NCBI GenBank assembly: GCA_029246995.1 | Contig: JAQWMB010000007.1 | Location: 1-51,574 of the forward strand | Reading direction: 5' to 3' | DNA: 51,574 nucleotides | Source of the DNA: Dehalococcoidia bacterium | GTDB taxonomy: Bacteria > Chloroflexota > Dehalococcoidia > UBA2979 | Shown here: piece after piece, positions 17,659-26,740 of the stretch | Layout of the letters: every line of letters begins with the position of its first letter | Position numbering within the stretch: the stretch's first letter is position 1 | The notes under the pieces: model-generated | The model's input: the letters and a program-made list of their open reading frames with translations, nothing else | Databases searched by the model: none | What the model was told of the DNA's origin: nothing | Position numbers and translations under genes: made by a program

Positions 17659-18319
17659 AAAAATAGCATTAATTGGTGGAACTGGGCCTGAAGGTAGGGG
17701 GTTAGCAAAAAGATTATCTATAACTAAGAATGAAATCTTTATTGGCAGCAGAGATGAAATAAGAGGCAGAGAGGTTGCTCAAGAATTAAAAAATGAATTA
17801 ATTAATAATTATCCAAATATAAACATAGATGGTGGAGATAATATTGAAATGGCTCGACTAGCTGAAATAGTAATAATCGTCGTTCCTTATTCTGCACACA
17901 AGGCAACACTACAACAAATTAAAAATGTGCTCGCAGATAAAATTGTAATCGATGCAGTAGTACCAATGGAATTTAAGAAAGGGCCTAGATCGATTGATGT
18001 AGAAGAAGGCTCAGCAACAGAAGAGGCTGCTGCAATTTTAGTTGACTCAACAGTGATTGGAGCATTCCACAATCTATCTGCAGATACACTTTTAAATTTG
18101 GACAAAATAGTTCAAGGAGATGTTTTAATTACTGGTAATGATAAAGATGCTAAAAAAATAGTTGGAGAATTATCAGAAGAAATTAGCTCAGTACGTTCAG
18201 TTGATGCCGGACCATTAAGATATTCCAAATATGTTGAATTATTAACTGTTTTATTAATTGGAATAAATAGTAGATATAAATCCCATTCTAGCCTTTCAAT
18301 TACTGATATTAATATATAG
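17651..18319 (+). CDS. npdG: NADPH-dependent F420 reductase
   Basis: A 222-residue Rossmann protein of the NADPH:F420 oxidoreductase family, which moves hydride between NADPH and coenzyme F420. The N-terminal IALIGGTGPEGRGLAKRLS is diagnostic, followed by IFIGSRDEIRGREVA, whose Ser-Arg pair contacts the NADPH phosphate. VIIVVPYSAH, VIDAVVPM and the SVRSVDAGPLRYSKYVE ending also fit the family. It starts inside the upstream lipoprotein gene with a GGAGAA site and is followed at 23 nt by cofE, which supports an F420 function. Cytosolic. Confidence 0.92.
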   Translation: MNKKIALIGGTGPEGRGLAKRLSITKNEIFIGSRDEIRGREVAQELKNELINNYPNINIDGGDNIEMARLAEIVIIVVPYSAHKATLQQIKNVLADKIVIDAVVPMEFKKGPRSIDVEEGSATEEAAAILVDSTVIGAFHNLSADTLLNLDKIVQGDVLITGNDKDAKKIVGELSEEISSVRSVDAGPLRYSKYVELLTVLLIGINSRYKSHSSLSITDINI

Positions 18320-18342
18320 CAATATAATTTAGAAAATTAATT

Positions 18343-19098
18343 ATGCAAGAACAAATAAAAATAATAGGTATCCCAAACTTTCCAATAGTAAAAAATAATG
18401 ACAGTTTGTTAGATATAATAATTAATAAAATTGAGGAAGAAAATATAAAGCTTGATGATAATGATGTACTAGTTATCACTCAAAGAATTTGTTCCATCGC
18501 AGAAGGTAGAGTCAAAAATCTCAATAATTTTAAACCAAGACAATTTGCAATTGATTGGGCAATAAAATATAAAAAAGACCCTAGATTAATCGAGGCAGTG
18601 CTACAAGAATCAAAAAGTATTATTAGAAGTCAAAATGGCTTACTAATTACAGAAACTAAACATGGATTTATCTGTGCAAATTCAGGTATAGATAACTCAA
18701 ATGTAGAAGGTGTCGAGAATATATGTTTATTACCAGAAGACCCTGACAAAACATGTCGACAAATCAGAAATAAAATAAAAAAAAATTTAAATAAAGATAT
18801 TGCTGTTATTATGACTGATACTTTTGGAAGACCATGGCGCATGGGACAAACCAATATTGCAATTGGCGTAGCTGGAATCAATCCAATTAATAGCTATGTT
18901 GGAAAACAAGATATTTTTGACAGAACACTAAATTTTACTGAAATTTGTATAGCAGACGAAATAGCCGGTGCAGCAGAATTAATTATGGGTAAAACGAAGA
19001 AAATTCCAGTAGCAATACTTAAAGGATACAACTACAATTCTGATGCAGACTCAATTGCAAGTGTAATAAGAGATAAAAATAGCGATCTATTTAGATAA
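18343..19098 (+). CDS. cofE: Coenzyme F420-0:L-glutamate ligase
   Basis: A 251-residue CofE that adds gamma-linked glutamates to F420-0 using GTP. Recognisable blocks: DDNDVLVITQRICSIAEGR near residues 37-55, TDTFGRPWRMGQTNIAIGVAG, and IADEIAGAAELIMGK. Length matches the archaeal-type single-domain enzyme rather than the actinobacterial FbiB fusion. Other F420 biosynthesis genes (cofC, cofD, cofG/H) are not in the window. It is coupled to npdG upstream and followed at 5 nt by a small membrane-protein gene. Confidence 0.93.
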   Translation: MQEQIKIIGIPNFPIVKNNDSLLDIIINKIEEENIKLDDNDVLVITQRICSIAEGRVKNLNNFKPRQFAIDWAIKYKKDPRLIEAVLQESKSIIRSQNGLLITETKHGFICANSGIDNSNVEGVENICLLPEDPDKTCRQIRNKIKKNLNKDIAVIMTDTFGRPWRMGQTNIAIGVAGINPINSYVGKQDIFDRTLNFTEICIADEIAGAAELIMGKTKKIPVAILKGYNYNSDADSIASVIRDKNSDLFR

Positions 19099-19103
19099 AA
19101 GTC

Positions 19104-19346
19104 ATGAAAAAAGATATAACAAAGATCATTACTAGCCAACTCCAAGATGAGAAAGATCCACGCTTCACTTTTTGGCTTTTAGTGCCTGGCATATTTTTTA
19201 CATTCATTTGGTCCTTATGGATAGCTGTTAATCATACAGAAAACCAGTTATCTATATTCTTATTTAATCTATTTTGGCCAGGAATAATAATATTTAGCCT
19301 CACAAGTATCATTGCAATCTTGGGCTGGCAATTGGATATTGACTAA
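19104..19346 (+). CDS. Small two-helix membrane protein
   Basis: An 80-residue protein with two hydrophobic helices at about residues 22-42 and 50-75 (FWLLVPGIFFTFIWSLWIAV and LFWPGIIIFSLTSIIAIL). No family recognised. It is packed between cofE (5 nt) and holA, where its stop and the holA start overlap by one base (TAATG). This supports a real translated gene in the operon. Confidence 0.65.
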   Translation: MKKDITKIITSQLQDEKDPRFTFWLLVPGIFFTFIWSLWIAVNHTENQLSIFLFNLFWPGIIIFSLTSIIAILGWQLDID

Positions 19347-20335
19347 TGATTTACATAGTCGTTGGAAATGAAGAATTCTTGATTAAAGAAAAAGCTAAAT
19401 CAATAATATTAGATACAGAAATAATAGATAATCTAAATGTTGATCGCATTGACGCCGAAAAATTAAAATTTCATGAACTACTTTCTAATTTAAATACTTT
19501 ATCGCTATTTAATGAACAAAAAATTTCAGTCGTTGAAAATTTCTTTTCTAACTTTAATAAAAAAAACAAAAAAGATGACTTAAAGAAATTTTACGACCAA
19601 CTTTTAGAAATCCCATCAAATTCAATAGTCATTTTTACTGAATATCCTAAAGAAAATAAAAGAAGCTACATAGCAGATTATCTTACCCCATCTAATCAAA
19701 TCTTCAAATTAATTGCACATAATGAGAAAATAAAATTCTTTGAACTAAATAAGTTAAAAAATTTTGGAAATAATAATGAAGTGGAAAGATGGTTTCAAGA
19801 AAAATGTAAAAACTCATCTATTAAAATTGAAAATCAAGCTATCAAGGAGCTTGTAAGCTTAAAAGGAAATAATCTACGATCTTTATCAAATGAAATTAAT
19901 AAACTACATTCATTTTCAAAAGGCAGCACTATCACAATGAAGCATGTCAAAGAACTAACAAATGAATGGAAAGAATACAATATATTCCCAATTATTGATT
20001 CAATAGTGAATGGAAAAGGTAGACAAACAGAAAAAGAAATGAATGCAATGATATTAAAAGGAGATATATCTAGGCAAGAAATTTTTTATAGAATTGCAAG
20101 ACAAACATCTGTGTTTATTAAAGTTGCAGAATGCAAATCATTACCAAAATCACAAATTTCTGAAAAAGTTGGCATACATGGTTATAGGCTACAAAAAATT
20201 ATGGACCAAATCCAATATGATATGGAATACTATAAGAGAAATTTAGAAACCATTAAGTCTTATGATATGAAATTGAAATCGGGAGTTATTAATGAACAAA
20301 TAGCATTAGATTTACTCATTAATGATTTAAATTAA
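19346..20335 (+). CDS. holA: DNA polymerase III subunit delta
   Basis: A 329-residue clamp-loader delta subunit, the wrench that opens the beta clamp. The N-terminal YIVVGNEEFLIKEKAKSI, the LFNEQKISVVENF segment with following acidic/lysine stretch, and the C-terminal helical domain (RQEIFYRIARQTSVFIKVAE, LQKIMDQIQYD) match HolA. The Walker-like region is degenerate as usual for delta. Length matches the family. It ends 4 nt before the convergent lexA stop. Start ATG overlaps the previous stop. Confidence 0.9.
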   Translation: MIYIVVGNEEFLIKEKAKSIILDTEIIDNLNVDRIDAEKLKFHELLSNLNTLSLFNEQKISVVENFFSNFNKKNKKDDLKKFYDQLLEIPSNSIVIFTEYPKENKRSYIADYLTPSNQIFKLIAHNEKIKFFELNKLKNFGNNNEVERWFQEKCKNSSIKIENQAIKELVSLKGNNLRSLSNEINKLHSFSKGSTITMKHVKELTNEWKEYNIFPIIDSIVNGKGRQTEKEMNAMILKGDISRQEIFYRIARQTSVFIKVAECKSLPKSQISEKVGIHGYRLQKIMDQIQYDMEYYKRNLETIKSYDMKLKSGVINEQIALDLLINDLN

Positions 20336-20339
20336 ATAA

Positions 20340-20969
20340 CTACCAATTTCTTATTGATGTCACTAATCGACCTTGCACATTAAAATCATTTGGCTTAACA
20401 AAAAAAGCCTTCATCCTTTTATTCATTGGTTCTAATTTAATCTTGTTATCTAATTTATAGATTCTTTTAAAAGTTGTTGCATTATCAGATTTAATCCAGA
20501 CTGCTACCATATCACCATTATCAAATTGATTTGTTTTCTCTAAAATTATAATATCACCGTCCTGAATTAAAGCATCAATCATTGAATTACCTTTAATCTG
20601 TAAAGCAAATAAGTCAGATTTAGTACCTACCTGTTCACGTGATAACTCTATTGAATTTGAAAAATTATCTGTCACGCCTTCTTCAGGTAGGACAATAGGC
20701 TTACCTGCTGCAATTTTACCAAGTAAAGGAATACGAACAGTATGAGATCGCATGTTATTGGTCCCAAGTAATTCGATACCTCTAGAAATTTCTTTATCAC
20801 GTCTAATAAGTCCTTTTTCTTCCAGTTTCTTTAAATTGTAGTCGACAACAGATGTAGAAGAAATATCACAGTGGTTCTGTATATCACGTATGGAAGGTGG
20901 ATAGTCTTTTTCAAGAATAAAATCTTTTAAAAAGTTAAATATTTTGCTCTGCTTAGAAGTTAAATCCAT
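20340..20969 (-). CDS. lexA: SOS repressor LexA
   Basis: A 209-residue LexA. The N-terminal winged helix (LTSKQSKIFNFLKDFI ... YPPSIRDIQNHCDISSTSVV) binds DNA. The C-terminal S24 peptidase domain has the cleavage site Ala88-Gly89 in GKIAAGKP, nucleophile Ser129 in KGNSMIDA, and Lys168 in TTFKRIY. All autocleavage residues are intact, so RecA-stimulated self-cleavage should work. A Bacillus-type operator overlaps its own promoter (see 21000-21036), consistent with autoregulation. It is transcribed away from the PIG-L gene. Confidence 0.96.
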   Translation of the reverse strand: MDLTSKQSKIFNFLKDFILEKDYPPSIRDIQNHCDISSTSVVDYNLKKLEEKGLIRRDKEISRGIELLGTNNMRSHTVRIPLLGKIAAGKPIVLPEEGVTDNFSNSIELSREQVGTKSDLFALQIKGNSMIDALIQDGDIIILEKTNQFDNGDMVAVWIKSDNATTFKRIYKLDNKIKLEPMNKRMKAFFVKPNDFNVQGRLVTSIRNW

Positions 20970-20999
20970 AAATTCTCATTTCTTTACAAAAAAAACAAC

Positions 21000-21036
21000 A
21001 CATATGTTCTAATACATATATATTATGCTAATGCAA
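21000..21036 (-). promoter_or_regulatory. lexA promoter with LexA operator
   Basis: On the minus strand TTGCAT (21031-21036) and TATTAG (21009-21014) are 16 nt apart. GAACATATGT (21000-21009) overlaps the end of the -10. It matches 10 bases of the Gram-positive LexA box CGAACATATGTTCG, with the distal half-site degenerate. The site would block transcription start and the lexA ATG lies about 30 nt downstream. Confidence 0.6.
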
Positions 21037-21109
21037 CTTAACTTAAAACGCAAGTACAATAAGTAACTAGCTATTATAAAATATAATAACTTTGAGAAAG
21101 GAAAAAATA

Positions 21110-21865
21110 ATGGCACCTAGCGGGTTAGAAGATTTATTTGGGAATGAAGTTTCAGATGGGCCGAATGTTGAAGAAGGTGACTTATTGCGGGCAATGGTTA
21201 TTGCAGGACATCCAGATGACTCTGATGTAGGCGCAGGGGGGATAACTGCTAAGCTAGCTGCAGCAGGATGGGAAGTAAGAATCGTTGTTGCTACAGATGG
21301 CTCAAAAGGCTCCAGTGAAGAAAATGTTAATCAAGAAGAATTGATAAGCAAAAGAATTATTGAACAAAATAATGCATCAAAGCAACTTGGTGCTAAAGAT
21401 GTACGATTCTTAAATTTTGTTGATGGAGAGCTAGAATATAACAGAACATTAATTGAGAAAATTACAAAAGAAATAAGAATTTTTAAGCCATATGCTGTTT
21501 ATACCCATGATCCTGAAGCAATCATAATTAATAATTCATTTGTAAGTCATAGCGATCATCGTGCTACAGGACTAGCAACAGTTGACAGTGTTTATCCAAC
21601 TGCCAGAGATAGATTAAATTTTCCTGACCATTTAGAGGAAGGTCTAGAAACGCACAAAGTACGTGAGCTCTTTTTGTGGGGAACTAACCAATCAAATCTT
21701 GAAATTGATATCTCTAATTTTTTTGAAAAGAAAATTGATGCTTTAAAGGAACATAAGAGCCAATTTGATTTTACGGAAGAAATGCAGAATAGATTCTTAG
21801 AACGATGGAAAAATGAAGAGGGCAAATACACTGAAAAATTTAGAAGAATTGTTTTTCATAGATGA
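21110..21865 (+). CDS. PIG-L family deacetylase
   Basis: A 251-residue zinc-dependent LmbE/PIG-L deacetylase. The N-terminal AGHPDDSDVGAGG motif supplies zinc ligands and catalytic aspartate, and SHSDHRATG provides the later histidine. Members remove N-acetyl groups from GlcNAc conjugates (for example MshB and BshB in mycothiol and bacillithiol synthesis). The track begins at a TTG at 21092; the ATG at 21110 has AAAGGA 8 nt upstream and is the better start. It overlaps the NUDIX gene by 4 nt (ATGA), so the two act together. Substrate unknown. Confidence 0.85.
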   Translation: MAPSGLEDLFGNEVSDGPNVEEGDLLRAMVIAGHPDDSDVGAGGITAKLAAAGWEVRIVVATDGSKGSSEENVNQEELISKRIIEQNNASKQLGAKDVRFLNFVDGELEYNRTLIEKITKEIRIFKPYAVYTHDPEAIIINNSFVSHSDHRATGLATVDSVYPTARDRLNFPDHLEEGLETHKVRELFLWGTNQSNLEIDISNFFEKKIDALKEHKSQFDFTEEMQNRFLERWKNEEGKYTEKFRRIVFHR

Positions 21866-22848
21866 AAATAAATAATCTGAGCATAAAATTTTGTCCTGAA
21901 TGTGGTACTAAGCTTATTAAGCAAGTATCAGCAGGTCAGCCAAATCAATGTCAAAATTGCAATAAGCCTATCTATCTAGATCCTAAAGTTGCTGTGGGTG
22001 GCGTAGTTATTAATGATAAAAAACAAATCTTACTTGTAAAAAGAAACACAGAGCCAAATATTGGTGAATGGTCATTCCCTGCAGGCTTTATGGATCCAGG
22101 TGAAATTATTGAAAATGCTTTAAAAAGAGAGGTTTTAGAAGAGACTCAAATAGATATAGAAATAAAAAAATTAATTGGCGTATATAGTTCAAATGATGAG
22201 CAAGTCATATTTATTGCCTTTTTTGCCCATGCTCTTTCAAAATCTTTATCGATTAGCGATGAAATCCAAGAAGCAAAATTTTTTGCGCTCGCCAATATAC
22301 CAAAACTTGCTTTTGAACATGATAAAAAGATTATTAGAATAGCTCAAGATATCATAGAAAATAATGAACAAGACAATGGAAAAATTTTTAACTTATCTCT
22401 ACTACAAAAGCGCGGGATTGAAGCAGAAGTATTAATTCCATTCATTCGTAACTTAGAACAAGAGATTGGCAAAGAACAGGCGCATCAGTTGGCCCGAATA
22501 GCAATAAAAGAGATCGCAAAAAAACAAGGAAGGGAATTTTCTAAAGCAGTATTGAGAGATGACTTAAAAGGATTCCAAACAATTCAAGAAACTTGGTCAG
22601 GAGCAGATGATGATATTACATATGAGGTACTTAATGAGACAAAAGATCAATTTAATTTTAATGTAACAAGGTGCAGATTTGCTGAAATGTATAACGAACT
22701 TGGTGCGGAAGATTTAGGTTATATTCTTTCATGTGGTAGAGATTTTTCATTATCAGAAGGTTACTCAGAGAAAATTGAACTATCTAGGACACAAACAATA
22801 ATGCAAGGGGCTAAGTTCTGCGATTTTAGATACAAGAAAGTGAATTAA
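21862..22848 (+). CDS. NUDIX hydrolase fused to ATC-hydrolase-like domain
   Basis: A 328-residue two-domain protein. Residues 10-40 form a zinc ribbon (FCPECGTKL, CQNCNKP) as in NudC-like proteins. Residues 45-170 contain a full NUDIX box (GFMDPGEIIENALKREVLEETQIDI). From about 185 to 325 the sequence matches the L-2-amino-thiazoline-4-carboxylic acid hydrolase family: FNVTRCRFAEMYNELG, LGYILSCGRDFSLSEGY and RTQTIMQGAKFCDFRY. That family hydrolyses a cyclic cysteine precursor in pseudomonads, though many members are uncharacterised. The fusion and the ATGA overlap with a PIG-L deacetylase suggest shared chemistry on an unknown nucleotide- or thiol-linked substrate. Confidence 0.82.
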   Translation: MKINNLSIKFCPECGTKLIKQVSAGQPNQCQNCNKPIYLDPKVAVGGVVINDKKQILLVKRNTEPNIGEWSFPAGFMDPGEIIENALKREVLEETQIDIEIKKLIGVYSSNDEQVIFIAFFAHALSKSLSISDEIQEAKFFALANIPKLAFEHDKKIIRIAQDIIENNEQDNGKIFNLSLLQKRGIEAEVLIPFIRNLEQEIGKEQAHQLARIAIKEIAKKQGREFSKAVLRDDLKGFQTIQETWSGADDDITYEVLNETKDQFNFNVTRCRFAEMYNELGAEDLGYILSCGRDFSLSEGYSEKIELSRTQTIMQGAKFCDFRYKKVN

Positions 22849-24080
22849 AATTTAACATTTTCAGAAGTTTTATATGCAAAATAAAATAAAATACAAGAAA
22901 TTACAGACATTAAACTGTAGATAACAAATGGAATCGCATACGAATTAGTTATATCAAACATCCAACCACCTAAAATTGGTGCGACAATTTGTCCGCCAAA
23001 AGCAAAAGCTAATACCAAGCCAGAAATAGCACCATAATGTTTTATACCAAACGTCTTTGTCAAAATTAATGCCTCCAACATTGGGACAAAAATACCCCCA
23101 CCACCCCAAAGTAAAACAAAAGCAATTAAAAAAATAAACTTCGTAGAAAAAACAATAGTTAGCATAGCAAGCCCTTGCAAAAGCCCTACTAAGATTGCTA
23201 AAAAGAAAATATTATTAATTCTATCAACTAAAAGACTACCTGGAATACGACCTAATGCTCTAATTAAAGAGCTAACACCAAGAAAAATAGCTGCATTAGT
23301 AATACCTTCATTTAATAAAAAATCTAACCCAAGTAAATTAACTGCACCTTGACCCATGAAGAAAAAAACAAATCCAATTGTAACAATCCAAAATGTTAAT
23401 GTTTTTTTAGCAGCATCCAGGTTCATGCCTGTTAAAGCTTGTTCATCATCTAAATTGTTAGATGACCCAACTGATAAAAGTCCACACTCTTTAGGTTGGT
23501 CTTTTATTAAAAACAATGCAAAAGAAATATTGAATAAAGGAAATAAGATACTTGCTGAATATAATGTAAACTGCCAGGAATATAATTCTGTTAAGAATGT
23601 GAAGAATGGAAGCATAACGCCTCCTAAGCCTAAGCCAGTTGTCACTAAGCCTAACGCAGCACGTCTGTGTGTTACAAACCACCTTGTAATCAGCCAACTA
23701 AATGTTATTGGCAGTACGAATGGTCGTGCAACACCAACAATTAACCATCCAACTAAAACAATATAGATATTTGGACTACTTGCAGTCACTATAAATCCTA
23801 ATGATGCAATTAAGCTGCCAATTATTAAAGATTTTCTCGCACCGTGCTCATCCATAAATCTTCCAATAGAAGAGCTACACACAGCTGAAAGAGCTTGCCC
23901 TGCAGTAAAGCATAGAATGACGGGCAATCTACCGATAGAAAAATATTCAGCGATTTCTGGAATATAAACAGCTATTGCCCAAAACATATAACCAGCTGCA
24001 AGCATATTAGATATAATTCCTATAACAACAACGACCCAAGCATAATGCACAGGCACATGCTTAATAAGGAATTTGATCAT
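22845..24080 (-). CDS. MFS transporter
   Basis: A 411-residue major facilitator with about 12 hydrophobic segments. The N-terminal half has GRFMDEHGARKSLIIGS, the typical loop 2-3 motif. The arrangement resembles the oxalate/formate or monocarboxylate antiporter-like branch (NMLAAGYMFWAIAVY at helix 1). Substrate cannot be told. It overlaps the upstream CNNM/CorC-like gene by 4 nt (ATGA), so the two are translationally coupled, and its stop overlaps the convergent NUDIX gene end by 4 nt. Confidence 0.85.
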   Translation of the reverse strand: MIKFLIKHVPVHYAWVVVVIGIISNMLAAGYMFWAIAVYIPEIAEYFSIGRLPVILCFTAGQALSAVCSSSIGRFMDEHGARKSLIIGSLIASLGFIVTASSPNIYIVLVGWLIVGVARPFVLPITFSWLITRWFVTHRRAALGLVTTGLGLGGVMLPFFTFLTELYSWQFTLYSASILFPLFNISFALFLIKDQPKECGLLSVGSSNNLDDEQALTGMNLDAAKKTLTFWIVTIGFVFFFMGQGAVNLLGLDFLLNEGITNAAIFLGVSSLIRALGRIPGSLLVDRINNIFFLAILVGLLQGLAMLTIVFSTKFIFLIAFVLLWGGGGIFVPMLEALILTKTFGIKHYGAISGLVLAFAFGGQIVAPILGGWMFDITNSYAIPFVIYSLMSVISCILFYFAYKTSENVKF

Positions 24081-25372
24081 ATCTTGCCTTTTTTTGTGGT
24101 ATCACTTATCTTTATTAAAGAAAGCTTAGCAACTCTTAATCCATCCATGGCTTTTACGGATAATTCAAAAGAATCAATGAATATTTTGTCATTTACTCTT
24201 GGAATTTTTCCATAATTCTCTATAAAATAACCGGCTACAGTCTTTGCTGCAGTATCACTTTGTTTCATATCTATCTTCTGAATCAACACATCAATCGAAT
24301 CAAGCCCATCTAAAATTGTTTCTTTCAAATTAGTTCTAGTTGCTTGTTCATATTTCTGATATTCAAAACCATCTTTAATTTCTCCAAAAATCTCATCAAT
24401 TACATCCTGAAGTGTAACAATGCCATCAGTACCACCGTATTCATCAACGACAATTGCAAACTGTGTATTCCTTTGTCTCATTTGTACAATTAATTCATTC
24501 AAGTCTATTTGAGCTGGCACAATCAATGATTCTCTAATATTTAGCTTCCAATCATCAATTGAAGGTGAAGCATATAGATCACGAACATGCAAAACACCAA
24601 CTATATTATCTAAGTCATTTTCAAATACTGGATATCTAGAATGACGATACTTGAATATTAAACTTTGAATATCATCCAGACTAGAATGTCTAGAAATAGC
24701 AATCATCTCTGTTCTAGGAATCATTACATCTACAATATTTAATTCACTAAATCTTAATACTTTATTAAGTAATATCTTCTCATCAGGATGCAATATTCCA
24801 GCATCAGCACTAGCTTGAATTAATAAGCCAAGTTCATATTGATTAATATTTGTATGCTCAATGGGAGATCTCTCCACATTAAACAAACTTAAGAATTTCC
24901 ATCCACTTTCATTTAATAAAATAATAAATGGCTTGAAAATAATTCTAAACAATCGCAACGGTGTTGCTACAAACAAAGCTGTCCTTTCAATGTATTTTAA
25001 AGCATATCCCTTTGGCGCTAATTCACCAATAATGACATGCATTGCAGTAATAATAGCAAACATAATCAATATACTGAATCCATGACTTTCAAAGCCATTA
25101 AAATGATTACTCAATATGCGATGTAACCCATTTTCTCCATACCATCCTAAGGCCAAACTAAAAATTGTAATACCAAGCTGGCATGCAGCTATATATGAAT
25201 CAAGATGATTTAATGCATCCATCAAGGCATTAGCACCTGGTTTATTTTCTGATTGCATTTGCTGAACTCTAGTTTTTCTAATAGAAACTAAAGCAAATTC
25301 AGCAGCAACAAAAAAACCATTGCCTATAACTAAGAGGAGTAATACCAAGATAACTAAAAGAATGTCAATCAT
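24077..25372 (-). CDS. CNNM/CorC-type hemolysin-family membrane protein
   Basis: A 431-residue protein with the standard three-part layout: DUF21 transmembrane domain (residues about 1-190, GNGFFVAAEFALVSIRKTR near the start), a CBS pair (about 205-330, VMIPRTEMIAI and FAIVVDEYGGTDGIVTLQDV), and a C-terminal CorC/HlyC domain (about 345-425, TVAGYFIENYGKIP). Such proteins are linked to magnesium or cobalt efflux. It is the first gene of a two-gene unit with the MFS transporter. Confidence 0.9.
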   Translation of the reverse strand: MIDILLVILVLLLLVIGNGFFVAAEFALVSIRKTRVQQMQSENKPGANALMDALNHLDSYIAACQLGITIFSLALGWYGENGLHRILSNHFNGFESHGFSILIMFAIITAMHVIIGELAPKGYALKYIERTALFVATPLRLFRIIFKPFIILLNESGWKFLSLFNVERSPIEHTNINQYELGLLIQASADAGILHPDEKILLNKVLRFSELNIVDVMIPRTEMIAISRHSSLDDIQSLIFKYRHSRYPVFENDLDNIVGVLHVRDLYASPSIDDWKLNIRESLIVPAQIDLNELIVQMRQRNTQFAIVVDEYGGTDGIVTLQDVIDEIFGEIKDGFEYQKYEQATRTNLKETILDGLDSIDVLIQKIDMKQSDTAAKTVAGYFIENYGKIPRVNDKIFIDSFELSVKAMDGLRVAKLSLIKISDTTKKGKI

Positions 25373-25456
25373 TTTTATAATTTCATATTATTAATAGAAT
25401 AAGATACCGATAAATAAATTATTCAACTATCAATATTATATTACTTTCACGGATTA

Positions 25457-26650
25457 CTAAATCGTTATTCCCAATACATTGGATAATTCTCTAAGAGTAG
25501 GTATAGCAGTTTTATGTTCTAATTCACCAGCTAGAATTTTATCTGTAATCTCGAAAATTACTTCTAAGGCTGAAACTGTATCAAAGTCTTCATCCATTGC
25601 GTCCATAAATGAATTTCTAAAAGGCTGTACTGCGAGTTGATCAGGTGGCCCACCAACCTCATTCACTGCCTTTATCAGTAAGTCATTTTTTAAAGAAAAG
25701 GAATGCAGAATTTCCTCATTAAATTCTATACCAGATCTATAATGATTGCTTAACAAATACATTCTAATAGTATTACTTGAAAATCCTTTTTCAATTAAAT
25801 CACTTACTCTAATTAAATTACCTAAAGATTTAGACATTTTTTTACCATCAATATTCAAAGAACTAACATGCATCCAATTTTTACAATAAGGCGCAATCCC
25901 AGTAAATGATTGCGATTGTGCAACTTCACATTCATGATGAGGAAAAATAAGGTCATAGCCACCACCATGAATAGTTACTTGGTCTCCAATAATTTCATTA
26001 ACCATGGTAGAGCACTCAATATGCCAGCCTGGTCGTCCATATGACCAGGGAGATTCAAAAGATGCCTCTTGAAAAATTTCTGGCTGCCATAACAAAAAAT
26101 CCAATTTATCTCTTTTAAGATGTTCCGGTTCTTCAGGCATAGTGTCCGTTCGCTCAAGTTGTCGTAGATCTTCTGTATTTTTATTAATTAAATGACCAAA
26201 ATTACTAAACTTAGTATGATCAAAGAACACATGGCCATTAGCAACATATGCAGTATCTAATTTTATAAGTTGTTCAATTTGTGTGATTATTTGAGCAATA
26301 AACTCTGAAGATAAAGGAAATTTATCCGGCCTAAGTACATTTAATGAATCCATTTCATTAAGATATATGTTGTGATTCATTTCAGTTAATTCAGCAATGG
26401 ATATCTTGTTTTCTTTAGCTTTTTTTATCATACCATCGTCTATATCAGTAATATTTTGTATGTGATGAATTTCATAACCACAAAACTCTAAATATCTTCT
26501 TACAGTATCAAAAAAAACGTATGTAAGCGCATGACCTAAGTGGCCAACATCATAGGGTGTTACCCCACATACATACATATTAATTAAAGTATTTTTCTCA
26601 AATTCAAAAGGTCTAATCTGTCTTATAATCGGATCGTATACTTTTAACAT
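25457..26650 (-). CDS. cysS: Cysteine--tRNA ligase (short form, MshC-like features)
   Basis: A 397-residue class I synthetase. The zinc ligands are visible as MYVCG (Cys28), WHIECST and FPHHECEVAQS. HLGH (37-40) is the HIGH motif, and KMSKSLGN is the second signature. In CysRS the C-terminal anticodon-binding part brings the length to about 460; here it is cut short. The segment GVTPYDVGHLGHA is closer to mycothiol ligase MshC (about 410 residues) than to CysRS (GPTVYDYAHIGHAR), whereas HIECSTM and MSKSLGN are CysRS-like. Cysteinyl-tRNA synthesis is the safer call. GAGG 6 nt before the ATG supports the start. Confidence 0.82.
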   Translation of the reverse strand: MLKVYDPIIRQIRPFEFEKNTLINMYVCGVTPYDVGHLGHALTYVFFDTVRRYLEFCGYEIHHIQNITDIDDGMIKKAKENKISIAELTEMNHNIYLNEMDSLNVLRPDKFPLSSEFIAQIITQIEQLIKLDTAYVANGHVFFDHTKFSNFGHLINKNTEDLRQLERTDTMPEEPEHLKRDKLDFLLWQPEIFQEASFESPWSYGRPGWHIECSTMVNEIIGDQVTIHGGGYDLIFPHHECEVAQSQSFTGIAPYCKNWMHVSSLNIDGKKMSKSLGNLIRVSDLIEKGFSSNTIRMYLLSNHYRSGIEFNEEILHSFSLKNDLLIKAVNEVGGPPDQLAVQPFRNSFMDAMDEDFDTVSALEVIFEITDKILAGELEHKTAIPTLRELSNVLGITI

Positions 26651-26740
26651 TCATTACCTCATATTTTTCTCCAAGTTAACAATGCGAACATATCAATAAT
26701 AATTCAGTTTAACTCTGAGATCTAAAAAAAATTACAATTA

